Of a stretch of DNA of 64,000 nt, positions 1 through 12,575 are shown piece after piece. Positions within the stretch are counted from its first letter, which is position 1; each line of letters opens with the position of its first letter. The position numbers and the translations under genes were made by a program. The notes under the pieces were generated by a model. The model was given only the letters and a program-made list of their open reading frames with translations, made no database searches and had not been told where the DNA came from. Source of the stretch: Owenia fusiformis (taxonomy: Eukaryota; Annelida; Polychaeta; Sabellida; Oweniidae); assembly GCA_903813345.2 (NCBI GenBank), contig CAIIXF020000008.1:22926822-22990821 (forward strand), read 5' to 3'.

Positions 1-1000
1 CTAAGAACCGTTTGGGATCTATTTACAAATTCATCGAACGTAATCGAACGGGTAGGTTCTCTAGAACTTAGACAATGCTCAAAATATTCTCGTGGTCGTC
101 ACGTTCTACAATTAGAACGAGTGACAACGTACTAACGACGAGCTGGACGTACTACGAACGGAACCGTCGTACTTCAATCCTACTCGGGACGTTTTAACAA
201 CGAGTTGAACTGTCTAAGGACTTGTTGAGAACGAGGTAGAACTAATTGCAAACGGGTTTAAACTGATTAAGAACGTATTTAACACTGCTTATGAACGAGT
301 TAGCAAAAATATAGCTATCACACCAAACAAGTTGCCACTGCGTTCTTCAAAACTGGTTTGAAACTGTGTGCGAACGGAATGAACGTAGCTGCAACTTTCT
401 AAGGTCTATTTACGAACTTTATGAACGTTCTCAGACGGGAATGTGATTTTAGAATTTTGAATCGATTCAAAATTCGATGGCGACCATACCGTTCTGTAAT
501 AAGGTCATGTTGACCTTCTAGACTAAGGGACGCGTTCTACGACGTTGCACACCGACGTGGTGCGACCTGAACGAACTGCGAACGAGATTGAAGACGAACT
601 GCGAACTGCGGACGTATTGAAGACTGTTTAAGAACGAAGAAGCTAATTATTTCAGACATATTTCCCGACCACAGCCAGATTGAGCCCGTTTTACGACGTT
701 TTCGTAGGACTGGCAAGAACGGGTAAGAACTAGTTTGGTGTGATACGGGGGTAACCAATCTCATACCTGAACATGCAATTCTATATTACATTGTCACGGT
801 CATGTCAGTCGTTGCAATCTTTATGTCAACATTACCACGGTCATGTCATTCCTCATTGCAATACATCATCAAGTTCATTTCATGCCGCATTGCAATGCAT
901 TATCACTGATTGATTAACCCTACTATCACACCAAACTAGTTATCACTACGTTCTCGAAAAAGGGCTTCAACTGTGTATGAGCGGACTGGACGTACTTAAA
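1..1000. repeat. GAACG-rich degenerate repeat region
   Basis: The word GAACG and relatives (CGAACG, GAACGAG, GAACTGCG) recur dozens of times at irregular spacing, mixed with blocks like TTTGAAACTG. A segment beginning ATCACACCAAAC occurs near 315 and again near 924, and its reverse complement occurs near 732, so part of the region is duplicated and inverted. No exon of the vWA family and no convincing gene is visible. It looks like an old satellite-like or foldback repeat. The stretch 780-920 has separate repeats of a CACGGTCATGTCA word. Confidence 0.5.
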
Positions 1001-1254
1001 ACCATAGGATATTCCTATAGTATCCAATTGACAAACAAAAGCTAGTAATACAAACTAATCACTTTTTTATTTATTTTTACACATGCAATTTTGAAGGATT
1101 ACAAGCAACTTTAACATTTAAAATTGCACCTAGCCTAACACAGATCAACGTGCAGGTATACTAAGAGATTTTATTTTCACGAATGAAGGACAGTGTAAAA
1201 AGAAGATTCGCACTAATAGATTATGATAATGGAAGCCTGCACACTGATCTATCA

Positions 1255-2429
1255 TACCCATATCAGATCAACATAATCATTAGAATAGTAATGCCTTTGT
1301 ACCCACAATCGCAACTCCAGATGAACTCATATCAGATCAACATAATCATTAGAATAGTAATGCTTTTGTACACACAATCGCAACTCCAGATGAACTCATA
1401 TCAGATCAACATAATCATTACAATATTAATGCCTTTGTACACACAATCGCAACTCCAGATGAACTCATATCAGATCGACATAATCATTAGAATAGTAATG
1501 CCTTTGTACACACAATCGCAACTCCAGATGAACTCATATCAGATCAACATAATCATTAGAATAGTAATGCCTTTGTACACACAATCGCAACTCCAGATGG
1601 ACTCATATCAGATCAACATAATCATTACAATATTAATGTCTTTGTACACACAATCGCAACTCCACATGAACTCATATCAGATCAACATAATCATTACAAT
1701 ATTAATGTCTTTGTACACACAATCGCAACTCCACATGAACTCATATCAGATCAACATAATCATTACAATATTAATGTCTTTGTACACACAATCGCAACTC
1801 CAGATAAACCCATATCAGATCAACATAATCATTAGAATAGTAATGCCTTTGTACACACAATCGCAACTCCAGATGAACTCATATCAGATCAACATAATCA
1901 TTAGAATAGTAATGCCTTTGTACACACAATCGCAACTCCAGATGAACTCATATCAGATCAACATAATCATAACAATATTAATGTCTTTGTACACACAATC
2001 GCAACTCCAGATGAACTCATATCAGATCAACATAATCATTACAATATAAATGCTTTTGTACACACAATCGCAACTCCAGATAAACTCATATCAGATCAAC
2101 ATAATCATTACAATATTAATGTCTTTATACACACAATCGCAACTCCAGATGAACTCATATCAGATCAACATAATCATTACAATATTAATGTCTTTGTACA
2201 CACAATCGCAACTCCAGATGAACTCATATCAGATCAACATAATCATTACAATATTAATGTCTTTGTACACACAATCGCAACTCCAGATGAACTCATATCA
2301 GATCAACATAATCATTACAATATTAATGTCTTTGTACACACAATCGCAACTCCACATGAACTCATATCAGATCAACATAATCATTACAATATTAATGTCT
2401 TTGTACACACAATCGCAACTCCACATGAA
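1255..2429. repeat. 69-bp minisatellite, about 17 copies
   Basis: The unit (core TCAGATCAACATAATCATTA) repeats head to tail with period 69. Two main variants alternate in blocks, one with AGAATAGTAATGCC and one with ACAATATTAATGTC, plus a CCAGATG/CCACATG variant. Because 69 is a multiple of three, one frame stays open for long stretches (a 23-residue repeat), interrupted once near 2047. That frame differs from the frame of the vWA exon starting at 2489. The array therefore reads as a non-coding minisatellite in the intron just before gene A's penultimate exon. Confidence 0.9.
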
Positions 2430-2488
2430 AAGTGCTTCTCAACTTTTACCTGTTGTTTGTTTTCAAAGAATTCCATGTTTTCTTGAAG

Positions 2489-3016
2489 CTTTTGAATGTA
2501 GTCAAAGATATGAACATGAAGCCAAAGGAGTGTGGTACATCAACATGGTTGGCACTCCAATACGCAAGAGAAGTTTCCTTCAACCCACAGAACGGTGCTC
2601 GTAAGGACAAAAAGGTAAGCTTTTTAATGGCGTAAGTCCAGATGTCACTCCGGGGAATAAAAAATCAATTTTTGTCTGTGGTTTAGAATTGAATATTAAT
2701 TGTTATTTTCAATATTGTATTTTAGAAAGTATTAATTGTCGTTACTGATGGAATGACCTATCCCGTGGAAAAGAAAGGGGAAACATTGGAAATGGCTAAA
2801 GCCAACATAAGAGCTAACATAACATCATATGTAGTTGCATGCCCCAATATGAATGCAGGAGGATTGATTGGACACGACGAATGGAACGCAATCGCAACTG
2901 GCAATATTGATGATGAAGAAGGCGTAATAGATCCCAATGTATATGCACTTGACACTTTTGATCAACTCAGAAGTATCATTAACAAAATCGTCAACAAAGC
3001 ATGTTTAACAATGTAA
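2489..3016 (+). CDS. Gene A: vWA-domain protein, last two exons only
   Basis: Two spliced exons are visible. Exon 2489-2614 (42 codons) follows ...TTGAAG and ends before GTAAGC. Exon 2726-3016 follows TATTTTAG and ends in TAA. The first encodes the central vWA part with the family signature ECGTSTWLAL, where Thr is the expected third MIDAS residue. The second starts KVLIVVTDG, the beta-strand with the last MIDAS Asp, and ends ...IVNKACLTM. Exon sizes and phases match exons 4 and 5 of gene B. The signal peptide, six-Cys and first MIDAS exons are not found between 1 and 2488; they may lie upstream of the window or be lost. By family the product should be secreted and bind a ligand through a metal ion. 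Whether this copy is a gene or a relic cannot be decided here. Confidence 0.8.
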
Positions 3017-3148
3017 AGTCCAAAATGGCACTAATAGTATGATCGAGGATGTAAATATATAAAAGGACTCGTACGGGCGACAAAAACGGATATCTTGGAT
3101 GAAGACGTCTTATGGTTCAACATACCGTATTGGATGTATTGTTTCAAC

Positions 3149-3154
3149 AATAAA
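3149..3154 (+). promoter_or_regulatory. Candidate poly(A) signal of gene A
   Basis: AATAAA lies about 130 bases after the gene A stop codon. Confidence 0.5.
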
Positions 3155-4079
3155 TTTTCCTAATAAGAGTAAAGACTATGTTTCCGTATTATCATTTCTA
3201 CTTTAGCCTATATCAGTAAAAATGCAACAATGGGAAGGTGAGATTGTCAATTTTTAAGAATCAGACTCCGGACGTTTATTTAGTGTACCAAATATGTCAA
3301 AGCAATGATTTCATCACAAGTGGATAATAATGAATTACAGCTTACTTTATATTATTGTTCATTATGTCACCACCAAAAAGTGGTGACACATTGTTATAGT
3401 CTCCGTTTCTTTGTGACGGCGATCGGCGGGTGGCGGTTGGCGTCTGTAACAAATTCTTAAAACTGCCAATAACTTAACAAATACTGTTTAGACTGACAGT
3501 TTTTTTTCAAAATCATCTACAAGTTTTCATAAGTTCAAGTCTGACTTTACATTTCAGATTTGACCTTCAGTTACCTTTTCAAGGTCAAAAAAGGTCAAAA
3601 ATGTATTTTTTCAACTTGCTTTAAATTGACCAGTTTTTCAAAATCATCTACAAGTTATCAGAAGTTCAAATCTGACTTTAGATTTGACCTTCATTGACCT
3701 TCTCAAGGTAAAAATATTCTGACCTTGTATTTAAAATTTCACCTTCAGTAAAAAAGGTCAAAAATGTATTTTTTCAACTTGCTTCAAATTGACCAATTTC
3801 TTTATCAAACCGTCTCATCTAGAAGTTCTCAAAAGTTCAAATCGGACTATATACTGGATGAGCGTGGTGTAAAAGTGGTTTTGAAAAAAAGCAAATTTCT
3901 CTTTACGTAGGTAATTTGTGGTTTATGATTCTACATTGATTCTGAAAATACTGGTGTCTAGCATTCTGATTTATCAGAGTCCCTCTTTACCTAACGCTTT
4001 TGAGAGAACTGAACTATTCCAAAAGGATAGTAAAGGCTGTGGATCCCACAATGGGTGTCTAGTTTTTCAGCGTTTTGGA

Positions 4080-5130
4080 AATATTCAGATTTATACCCCT
4101 CTTGTTTGATTTTGAGGGGGGTACTAGGAAGGCCATGTAAAATTCCTAGAATTTACAACCAATCATTTTGATATTTACAGGTAATCATGTACTTATCATG
4201 TCCTACAAAAGTAATAAGTTTCATCAAATTTAGTCAACTGGTTGCTATGGAAACAGAGATCATATGTCAAAAAGTACACAATTTCGTCAAATTGTAAGAC
4301 ATCCCATGAGACAAACCATATATTATTTTAATGAGATTGGAAAGAAACACCATAAAAAAAACATTTTAGAAAACTTATTCAGAGTATGTTTGATAATATT
4401 AAATCAAGTGCTGTTTTATCTTTTCCACACAGTGAAATCGGTTGCTCATGATTATAATACAATGCAAATTAATTTAGAAATGGGACGTGGCACTTTTCCA
4501 AAGAATTCTTAACTTGTGTCCAAATTTTTGAAGACAATAAGTAACCAATTGTCCTGTTATTTACAGATATTATTCACATCATTATGTTTGACGATCATGG
4601 AAAGTTTCATCAGTGTTGGTTTACTGGTTACTAAAGTATGCAGATTTATACCCCTTGGTATGATTTTTAATGGGGGTACAATGAAAGCCATCTAAAATTC
4701 CTAGAATATACAGCCAATCATCTTGATATTTACAGGTAATCGTCTACATATCATGTCTTACAACCATGACGATTTTCATCAATGTGTATCAATTGGTTGC
4801 TTTGAAAACATAAATCATTTTTTCAAAAGTACACATTAAGGGAGGTACTATGAAAGCCATATATAATTCCCAGAATATCTAACCAATCATTGTTATTGAC
4901 AGGTAGTTATCTACTCACCATGTTCTTCCACTATGACAAAGTTCATAAATGCGGGGCAAATGGTTGCTATGGTAACATAAATCATTTGTTAAAAAGTACA
5001 CATTAGGGCGTACTATGAAAGCCATTTATAATTCCTTAAATATCAAAACAATCATTATGATATTTACAGACAATCTACTACTTATCATGTCTTATCATGA
5101 TGACAATGTGGGTCAAATGTGGGTAGAAAT
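4080..5130. repeat. Left inner foldback arm made of about 180-bp units
   Basis: A unit containing ATTCCTAGAAT, ATCAT.TTGATATTTACAGGTAAT and CTTATCATGTC recurs near 4135, 4685, 4860 and 5020. The arm is inverted relative to 5870-7100. It includes a short open frame at 4264-4512 (82 codons) with an inverted counterpart at 6643-6933. Nothing suggests a conserved known protein. Confidence 0.7.
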
Positions 5131-5870
5131 CTATTTGTTAAAAAGTACACATTTTTAAAATTTTAAGACACACCCTAAGACATTGAAAATCTTCATCAAA
5201 TTGGGAGGAATTAGCATGAAAACATTTAAAAAAACCTATTTTGAGTATGTCTGATAATATTTAATCAATGGAAATTTCATCTGGGCCATTTGATGTATTG
5301 TATTGCTTATGATAATAAAACTATGCAGAATGCGGCCGTCACATTATGCGTAGGGACATAGTGAATTATGAGCTGATCTCACTTAGTCATCTTTTTTATC
5401 ATTTGCATCAAAATCCTCATTCATAGATCTTTCAATGTCTAGTTCTGTCAAAGCATCCGTTGCAATCTTTATGTGACTATATGTCTATGAGATCATAAGG
5501 TGGAATGGGTTGGTCTGGCCAATTTGGCTCTGTTTTGCCATCAACAAGTTACCACGTCACTTGTAATAAACAAACTAAGAGACATATACAACTATTACAC
5601 CCAATTAGAAATACTGGAAATGCTTCTTAATGAATTCTAAAAACAATGAACAGTTGAAAAAACCCAGCAGACATAAAAAAGTTGAGAACAACAGCATGTA
5701 TTACTCTGAGTGTAAAACATGTCCGTTGATTACCAGTGATGGCAATAAAGCGTCCACTGTTGTGATTGATAAGATGTGATAAGTTTTATGAAATGTTTCC
5801 ATGCTTATTTCTCACAAAATGATGAACATATTATGTGCTTAATGTCAAAGGTTGCATGAGTCTTAGATTT
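5130..5870. other. Spacer between foldback arms, no gene seen
   Basis: Unique-looking AT-rich sequence forming the loop of the inner inverted repeat. I see no long open frame or known motif. Confidence 0.5.
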
Positions 5871-7100
5871 TTACGAAAATGTGTACTCTTTTAACAAATG
5901 ATTTCTGTTACCGTAGCAACCAAACTACCAACATTGGAGGCACTTGTTATACTGGTAAGACATGTAAACGGATGATTACCTGTAAATATCAAGATGGTTG
6001 ATTGAATATTCTAGGAATTATACATGGCTTTCATAGTACCCCTTAATGTGCACTTTTAAACAAATTATTTCTGTTACCAGAGCAACCAATTGACCAACAT
6101 TGATGGCACTTGTCATACTGGTAGGACATGATAAGCAGATGATTACCTGTAAATATCAAGATGATTGATTAAATATTCTGGGAATTATACATAGTACCCC
6201 CTTGATGTGCAATTTTTATGAAATGATTTATGTTACCATAGCAACCAATTGACCAACATTGATGGCACTTGTCATACTGGTAAGACATGATAAGCAGATG
6301 ATTACCCATAAATATCAAGATGATTAATTGAATATTCTAGGAATTATACATAGTATCTCCTTAATGTGTATTTTTTAATAAATTATTTCTGTTACCATAG
6401 CTACCAAGTGTTAAACATTAATGAAACTTGTCGTAGCGGTAGTGCATTATAAGTAGATGATTACCTGTAAATATCAAGATGAATGGCTGTATATTCTAGG
6501 AATTATAGATGGCTTTCATTGTACCCCCATTAAAATCATACCTATGGGGTATAAATCTGTTTACCATAGTAACCAGTAATCCAACACTAATGAAATTTTC
6601 CATGATAGTCAAACATAATGATGTGAATAATATCTCTTAATCTCAGGACAAATGGTTACTTATTTTCTTCAAAAAGTTGAACACAAATAAAGAATTCTTT
6701 GGAAAAGTGCCACATCCCTTTTCTAAATTTACTTGCATTGCCGTATAATCATCAGCAATAGATTCCACTGTGTGGATAAGATAAAACAGCAGTTGATTTA
6801 ATATTATCAAATATACTTTGAATAAGTTTTCTAAAATGGTTTCATGGTGATTCCTTCCAATTTCATGAAAATAATATGTGTTTTGTCTAATGGGGTATCT
6901 TACATTTTGACGAAAATGTGTACTTTTTAACAAATGATCTCCATTTCCATAGCAACCAGTTAATCAACTTAAATGAAACTTGTCATAATGGTAGGACATG
7001 ATAAGTACATGATTACCTGGAAAAATCAAGATGATTGGCTCTATATTCTAGGAATGATATATGGCTTTCCAAGTACCCCCCTTAAAATTACACCAGGGGG
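5870..7100. repeat. Right inner foldback arm made of about 180-bp units
   Basis: Repeats of GATTACCTGTAAATATCAAG and AATATTCTAGGAATTATACA recur near 5970, 6150, 6300, 6470 and 7010, in the opposite orientation to the 4080-5130 arm. The minus-strand open frame at 6643-6933 encodes a peptide clearly related to the plus-strand frame at 4264-4512 because it is the same DNA inverted. Confidence 0.7.
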
Positions 7101-7164
7101 GTAAAAATCTGAATATTTCCAAAACGCTGAAAAACTAGACACCAATGATTTCAGAATCAATGTA

Positions 7165-10100
7165 TAACTAGATTTTGGAAATTGAACGAGTTCAATTTCA
7201 GACTCCAGATCTAGACTTTTTTTTAGCCGAGTCATCCAGAATAAGCCGAGTCATCCAGAATAAGCTGAGTCATCCAGAAAAAGATGGATAAATAAAATAG
7301 AAAGGTAGGATAGGATAGAATAGGAAAGAACGATAGGATAGAATAAGAAAGAAGGATAGGATAGAATAGAATAGGAAGAAAGGATAGGATAGGATAGGAA
7401 GGATAGGAAGGAAAAGATACAAAGGAAGGATAGATAGGAAGGATAGGATAGGATGAGATAGGAAGGATGGATGAATTTTTCAATATTTTCTTCTCTACTC
7501 TTGACTTTTTATCAGGATACCATCAGATCGTTTTTTCTCGAAATTTCAAAACGCCATAATTTCCGAACCGGAAGTCGGATCGAAATTTGGTTTGCATATT
7601 CAGATTTCTGACAAAATTCTACCCCTAATTCATAACTCAAACGTTAAATTTGGAGATTTTTTATTTTGACCTACTTTTCGGACACGCCATAACTTCCGAA
7701 CCGGAAGTCGGATCGAAATTTAGTTTGCAGATTCGGATTCCTGACAAAATTCCTTTCTTAATTCATAACTCATATATTAAATTTGGAGAACTTTTTATTT
7801 TGACCTACTTTTCGGACACCATATCTCAAAAGTGGGTCAAAATACTTTCTGACGGCAAAAGGCTAACACTATTAGCATATTCTTGGCTACATATATACAA
7901 AATTTCGAAGAATATAATTAAAGTGTAGTGTCAAAATCGAAAAAATAAGGAAAACCTATGAATTTGACCTAGATTTTGACCTAGGCATTTCGGTGTCCAA
8001 ATTTTGAAGCTAGATGGCTTTTGAGGTCCCCTTCTTTTAAAGGCTTTGATTATATGAAGCTGAACTCAGTCTATATTCCATATTTTTCACTTCAAAAAAA
8101 TATTTTTTCCCATTGACTTAACATGGGCACCAAATTTAGCGATTTTTGAGTTTTCAAAACGCCATAACTTCCGAACCGGTAGTGTGATCGAAATTTAGTT
8201 TGCAGATTCAGAATCCTGAGAAAATTTCCTATAAGACTAATATCCTGGACATTTGATTCGGAGAACTTTTTTTTGGACCTCGCTTTCGGACACTGATATC
8301 TCGAAATCGGTTTGAGATATCAAAAAACTAAATCGACCCTAGGTTTCCTACTTTTTTATAAGGAACACAATGAAAAAAACCCGGATCGAAAATATTGAAG
8401 GACGACCGAGAAAATCGAAAAAAGTGACGAAGTACTTGATTTGACCTAGTTCTTGACCTTTGACCTAGATAAAATTTTGACCCAATTTCCAGAGAACTAG
8501 ATTCTGAACCTAAATTTACCAAATGATTGACTTTACTGAAGACCTTATGGTTATTGAGAAAACTGGGTTAGAATAATAAGAATAATAACTAGATTTTGGA
8601 AATTGAACGAAGTTCAATTTCAGACTCCAGATCTAGACTTTTTTTTAGCCGAGTCATCCAGAATAAGCCGAGTCATCCAGAATAAGCTGAGTCATCTAGA
8701 AAGAGATGAATAAATAAAATAGGAAGGTAGGATAGGATAGAATAGGAAAGAACGATAGGATAGAATAAGAAAGAAGGATAGGATAGAATAGAATAGGAAG
8801 AAAGGATAGGATAGGATAGGATAGGATAGGAAGGAAAAGATATGAAGGAAGGATAGATAGGAAGGATAGGGTAGGATGAGATAGGAAGGATGGATGAATT
8901 TTTCAATATTTTCTTCTCTACTCTTGACTTTCTATCAGGATACCATCAGATCGATTTTTCTCGAAATTTCAAAACGCTTTCACTTCCGAACCGGAGGTCG
9001 GATCAAAATTTGGTTTTCAGATTCGGATTCCTGACAAAATTCTACCCCTAATTCATAACTCATACGTTAAATTTGGAGATTTTTTATTTTGACCTACTTT
9101 TCGGACACGCCATAACTTCCGAACCGGAAGTCGGATTGAAATTTGGTTTGCAGATTCGGATTCCTGACAAAATTCTACCCTTAATTCATAACTCATATAT
9201 TCAATTTGGAGAACTTTTTATTTTGACCTACTTTTCGGACACCATATCTCAAATGTGGGTCAAAATACTTTCTGACGGCAAAAGGCTAACACTATTAGCA
9301 TATTCTTGGCTACATGTATACAGAATTTCGAAGAATATAATTAAAGTGTAGTGTCAGAATCGAAAAAATAAGGAAAACCTATGAATTTGACCTAGATTTT
9401 GACCTAGGCATTTCGGTGTCCAAATTGTGAAGCTAGATGGCTTTTGAGGTCCCCTTCTTTTAAAGGCTTTGATTATATGAAGCTGAACTCAGTCTATATT
9501 CCGTATTTTTCACTTCAAAAAAATATTTTTTCCCATTGACTTAACATGGGCACCAAATTTAGCGATTTTTGAGTTTTCAAAACGCCATAACTTCCGAACT
9601 GGAAGTCAGATCCAAATTTCGTTTTTAGATTCGGAATCCTGAGAAAATTTCCTATAAGACTAATATCCTGAACATTTGATTCGGAGAACTTTGTTTTGGA
9701 CCTCGTTTTCGGACACTGATATCTCGAAATCGGTTTGAGATATCAAAAAACTAAATCGACTCTAGGTTTCCTACTTTTTTATAAGGAACACAATGAAAAA
9801 AATATGGATCGAAAATATTGAAGGACGACCGAGAAAATCGAAAAAAGTGACAAAGTACTGGATTTGACCTAGTTCTTGACCTTTGACCTAGATAAAAATT
9901 TGACCCAATTTCCGAGGAACTAGATTCTGAACCTAAATTGACCAACCGATTGACTTTACTGAAGACCCTATGGTTATTGAGAAAACGTGCCTGGAATAAT
10001 AATAATAATAATAATAATAAGAAAACTGACGAAAACAATAGACTCCAGATTTCATCTGGAGTCTAATAACTAGATTTTGGAAATTGAACGAGTTCAATTT

Positions 10101-12020
10101 CAGACTCCAGATCTAGACTTTTTTTAGCCGAGTCATCCAGAATAAGCCAAGTCATCCAAAATGAACTAAGTCATCAAGAAAAAGAAGGATGGATTGATGG
10201 ATGGATGGATGAAAAAGGAAGGAAGGATAGGATAGAATAGGAAGGAACGATAGGATAGAATAGGAAAGAAGGATAGAATAGAATAGGAAGAAGGGATAGA
10301 ATAGGAAGGAGAGAAAACGAAGCAAGGGTAGATAGGAAGGATAGGATAGGATCAGAAAGGAAGGATGGATGCATTTTTCAATATTTTCTTCTCTACTCTT
10401 GACTTTCTATCAGGATACCATCAGATCGATTTTTCTTGAAATTTCAAAACGCCATAACTTCGGAACCGGAAGTCGGATCGAAATTTGATTTGTAGATTCA
10501 GATTCCTGACAAAAATTTCCCCCTAATTCATAACTCATACGTTAAATTTGGCGAATTTTTATTTTGACCTACTTTTCGGACACGCCATAACTTCGGAACC
10601 GGAAGTCTGATTGAAATTTGGTTTGCAGATTCGGATTTCTGAGAAAATTCTACTCTTAATTCATAACTCAAACGTTAAATTTGGAGAACTTTTTATTTTG
10701 ACCTACTTTTCAGACACCATATCTCAAAAGTGGGTCAAAATACTTTCTGACGGCAAAACGCTAACGCTATTAGCACACTCTTGGCTACATGTATACACAA
10801 TTTCGAGGAATATAATTAAAGTGTAGTGTCAGAATCGCAAAAATAAGGATAAACTATGAATTTGACCTAGATTTTGACCTAGGGATTTTTGTGTCCAAAT
10901 TTTGAAGTAAGGTAGCCTTCGAGGTTCCCTTCTTTCATAGGCTTTCATTATTTTAAGCTGTACTTAGTCTATATCTCGTATTTTACACTTCAAAAATTTT
11001 TTGTTCCCATTGACATAACATGGGGCACTTTTAGCGATTTTTGAGCTTTCAAAATGTAATAACTTCCGAACCGGAAGTCGGATCGAAATTTGGTTTGCAG
11101 ATTCGGATTCCTGAGAAAATTCTATACTTAATTCATAACTCAAATGTTAAATTTGGAGATTTTTATATTTTGACCTACTTTTCCGGCACCATATCTCAAA
11201 AGTGGGGCAAAAAACTTTCTGACGGCAAAAGGCTAACACTATAAGCACACTCTTGGCTACATGCATACAAAATTTCGAGGAATATAATTAAAGTGTAGTG
11301 TCAGAATCGCAAAAATAAGGATAAACTATGAATTTGACCTAGATTTTGACCTAGGGATTTTTGTGTCCAAATTTTGAAGTTAGGTAGCCTTCGAGGTTCC
11401 CTTCTTTCATAGGCTTTCATTATACTTAGCTGAACTCAGTCTATATTTCGTATTTTTCACTTCAAAAAAATCTTTTTCCCCATTGACTTAACATGGGCAC
11501 CAAATTTAGCGATTTTTGAGCTTTCATAACGCCATAACTTCCGAACCGGAAGTCTGATTCGAATTTGGTTTTCAGATTCGGAATCCTGATAAAATTTCCT
11601 ATAAGACCAATATCCTGGACATTTGATTCGAAGAACTTTTTTTTGGACCTCGTTTTCGGACACTGATATCTCGAAATCTGTTTGAGATATCAAAAAACTA
11701 AATCGACCCTAAGTTTTCTACTTTTTTATAAGGAACACAATGAAAAAAACCCGGATCGAAAATATTGAAGGATGACCGAGAAAATCGAAAAAAATGACAA
11801 AGTACTGGATTTGACCTAGTTCTTGACCTTTGACCTAGATAAAAATTTGACCCAATTTCCGAGGAACTAGATTCTGGACCTAAATTGACCAAATGACTGA
11901 CTTTACTGAAAACCTTATGGTTATTGAGAAAACTGGTTTAGAATAAGAATAAGAATAAGAAGAAGAATAAGAAAACTGACGAAAACAATAGACTCCAGAT
12001 TTCATCTGGAGTCTAATAAT
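7165..12020. repeat. Tandem array of 1.4-1.9 kb units (three copies)
   Basis: Units begin with TAACTAGATTTTGGAAATTG near 7165, 8586 and 10067. Each then has AGCCGAGTCATCCAGAATAA repeats, a GGATA/GGAAG microsatellite, several copies of AACTTCCGAACCGGAAGTCG-type blocks and a TTGACCTAG block. The third unit is longer because its middle block is duplicated (about 10440-11260). Short open frames such as 7650-7928, 9073-9351 and 11041-11244 are the same repeat sequence read in one frame and are not considered genes. Confidence 0.85.
7285..7470. repeat. GGATA/GGAAG microsatellite
   Basis: Purine-rich low-complexity tract of AGGATAGGATAGAATAGG type. Equivalent tracts occur at about 8705-8900 and 10185-10375, one per 1.4-kb unit. 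Open frames on the minus strand here are compositional artefacts rich in Ser, Pro, Tyr and Leu. Confidence 0.9.
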
Positions 12021-12072
12021 AAGAAAACTGACGAAAACAATAGACTCCAGATTTTCAATCTGGAGTCTAATA
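11988..12072. repeat. Tandem hairpins GACTCCAGAT...ATCTGGAGTC
   Basis: Two consecutive short inverted repeats, GACTCCAGATTTCATCTGGA and GACTCCAGATTTTCAATCTG, close the array. A copy of the same hairpin appears near 10040-10065 at the second unit border. Confidence 0.75.
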
Positions 12073-12575
12073 ATAAACCACAAATAACCTATATGAAGAG
12101 AAATTTGCTACTTTTCAAAACCACTTTTACACCACGCTCATCCAGTAATAGATTTGACCTTCAATGATATTCTCAAGGTCAAAAAAATATTTGACCTTAA
12201 ATGACCTTATTAAGGTCAAAAAGGTGCTTTTTCAACTTGACCAAAATTGACCAATTTCTTTTCAAAATTAACTTCTCAAAAGTTCAAATCTGACTTTATA
12301 TTTGAGATTTCACCTTCAATAACCTCAGAGTCAATAAGGTCTTTTTTCAACTTGCTTCATATTGATCAATTTTTTTCAAAATCATATACAAGTTCTCAGA
12401 AATTCAAATCTGACTTAGATTGAACTAATAATATTGTTAGCAACTTGGTGGTGACATTTTGACATGTTAATGCCTTGTTTTACATTTTAACCCTGGCGAG
12501 CCCTAAGGTAAAAAAAAGTTACACGAACACCTAAGGGGGGTCAAAAGGGCACCCCCTTGTAAACTTTTTATTAGT

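Larger units (their letters stand above)
3368..12460. mobile_element. Large nested foldback element, about 9 kb
   Basis: The outer arms about 3368-3960 and 12060-12460 are inverted copies. Both carry ACCACTTTTACACCACGCTC-type sequence (reverse complement near 3865) and runs of GACCTTCA...TCAAGGTCAAAA words. The ends read CACCACCAAAAAGTGGTGAC (left) and ACTTGGTGGTGACA (right). Inside are a second inverted pair (4080-4720 and 6450-7100) and a tandem array (7165-12020). No transposase was recognised. It is best described as a foldback or nested set of foldbacks; exact ends and target duplication were not resolved. Confidence 0.7.

Noticed and set aside
1183-2604. Long repeated-peptide open frames (288 and 184 codons)
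   Set aside because: They are translations of a 69-bp minisatellite, are broken by a stop, and lie in a frame different from the neighbouring vWA exon.
7232-10374. Ser/Pro/Tyr/Leu-rich minus-strand open frames (7232-7483, 8673-8906, 10174-10374)
   Set aside because: They are the complementary reading of a GGATA/GGAAG microsatellite.
7650-11244. Related plus-strand open frames in the 1.4-kb array
   Set aside because: They repeat once per array unit and contain only the AACTTCCGAACCGGAAG block; no domain or start context.
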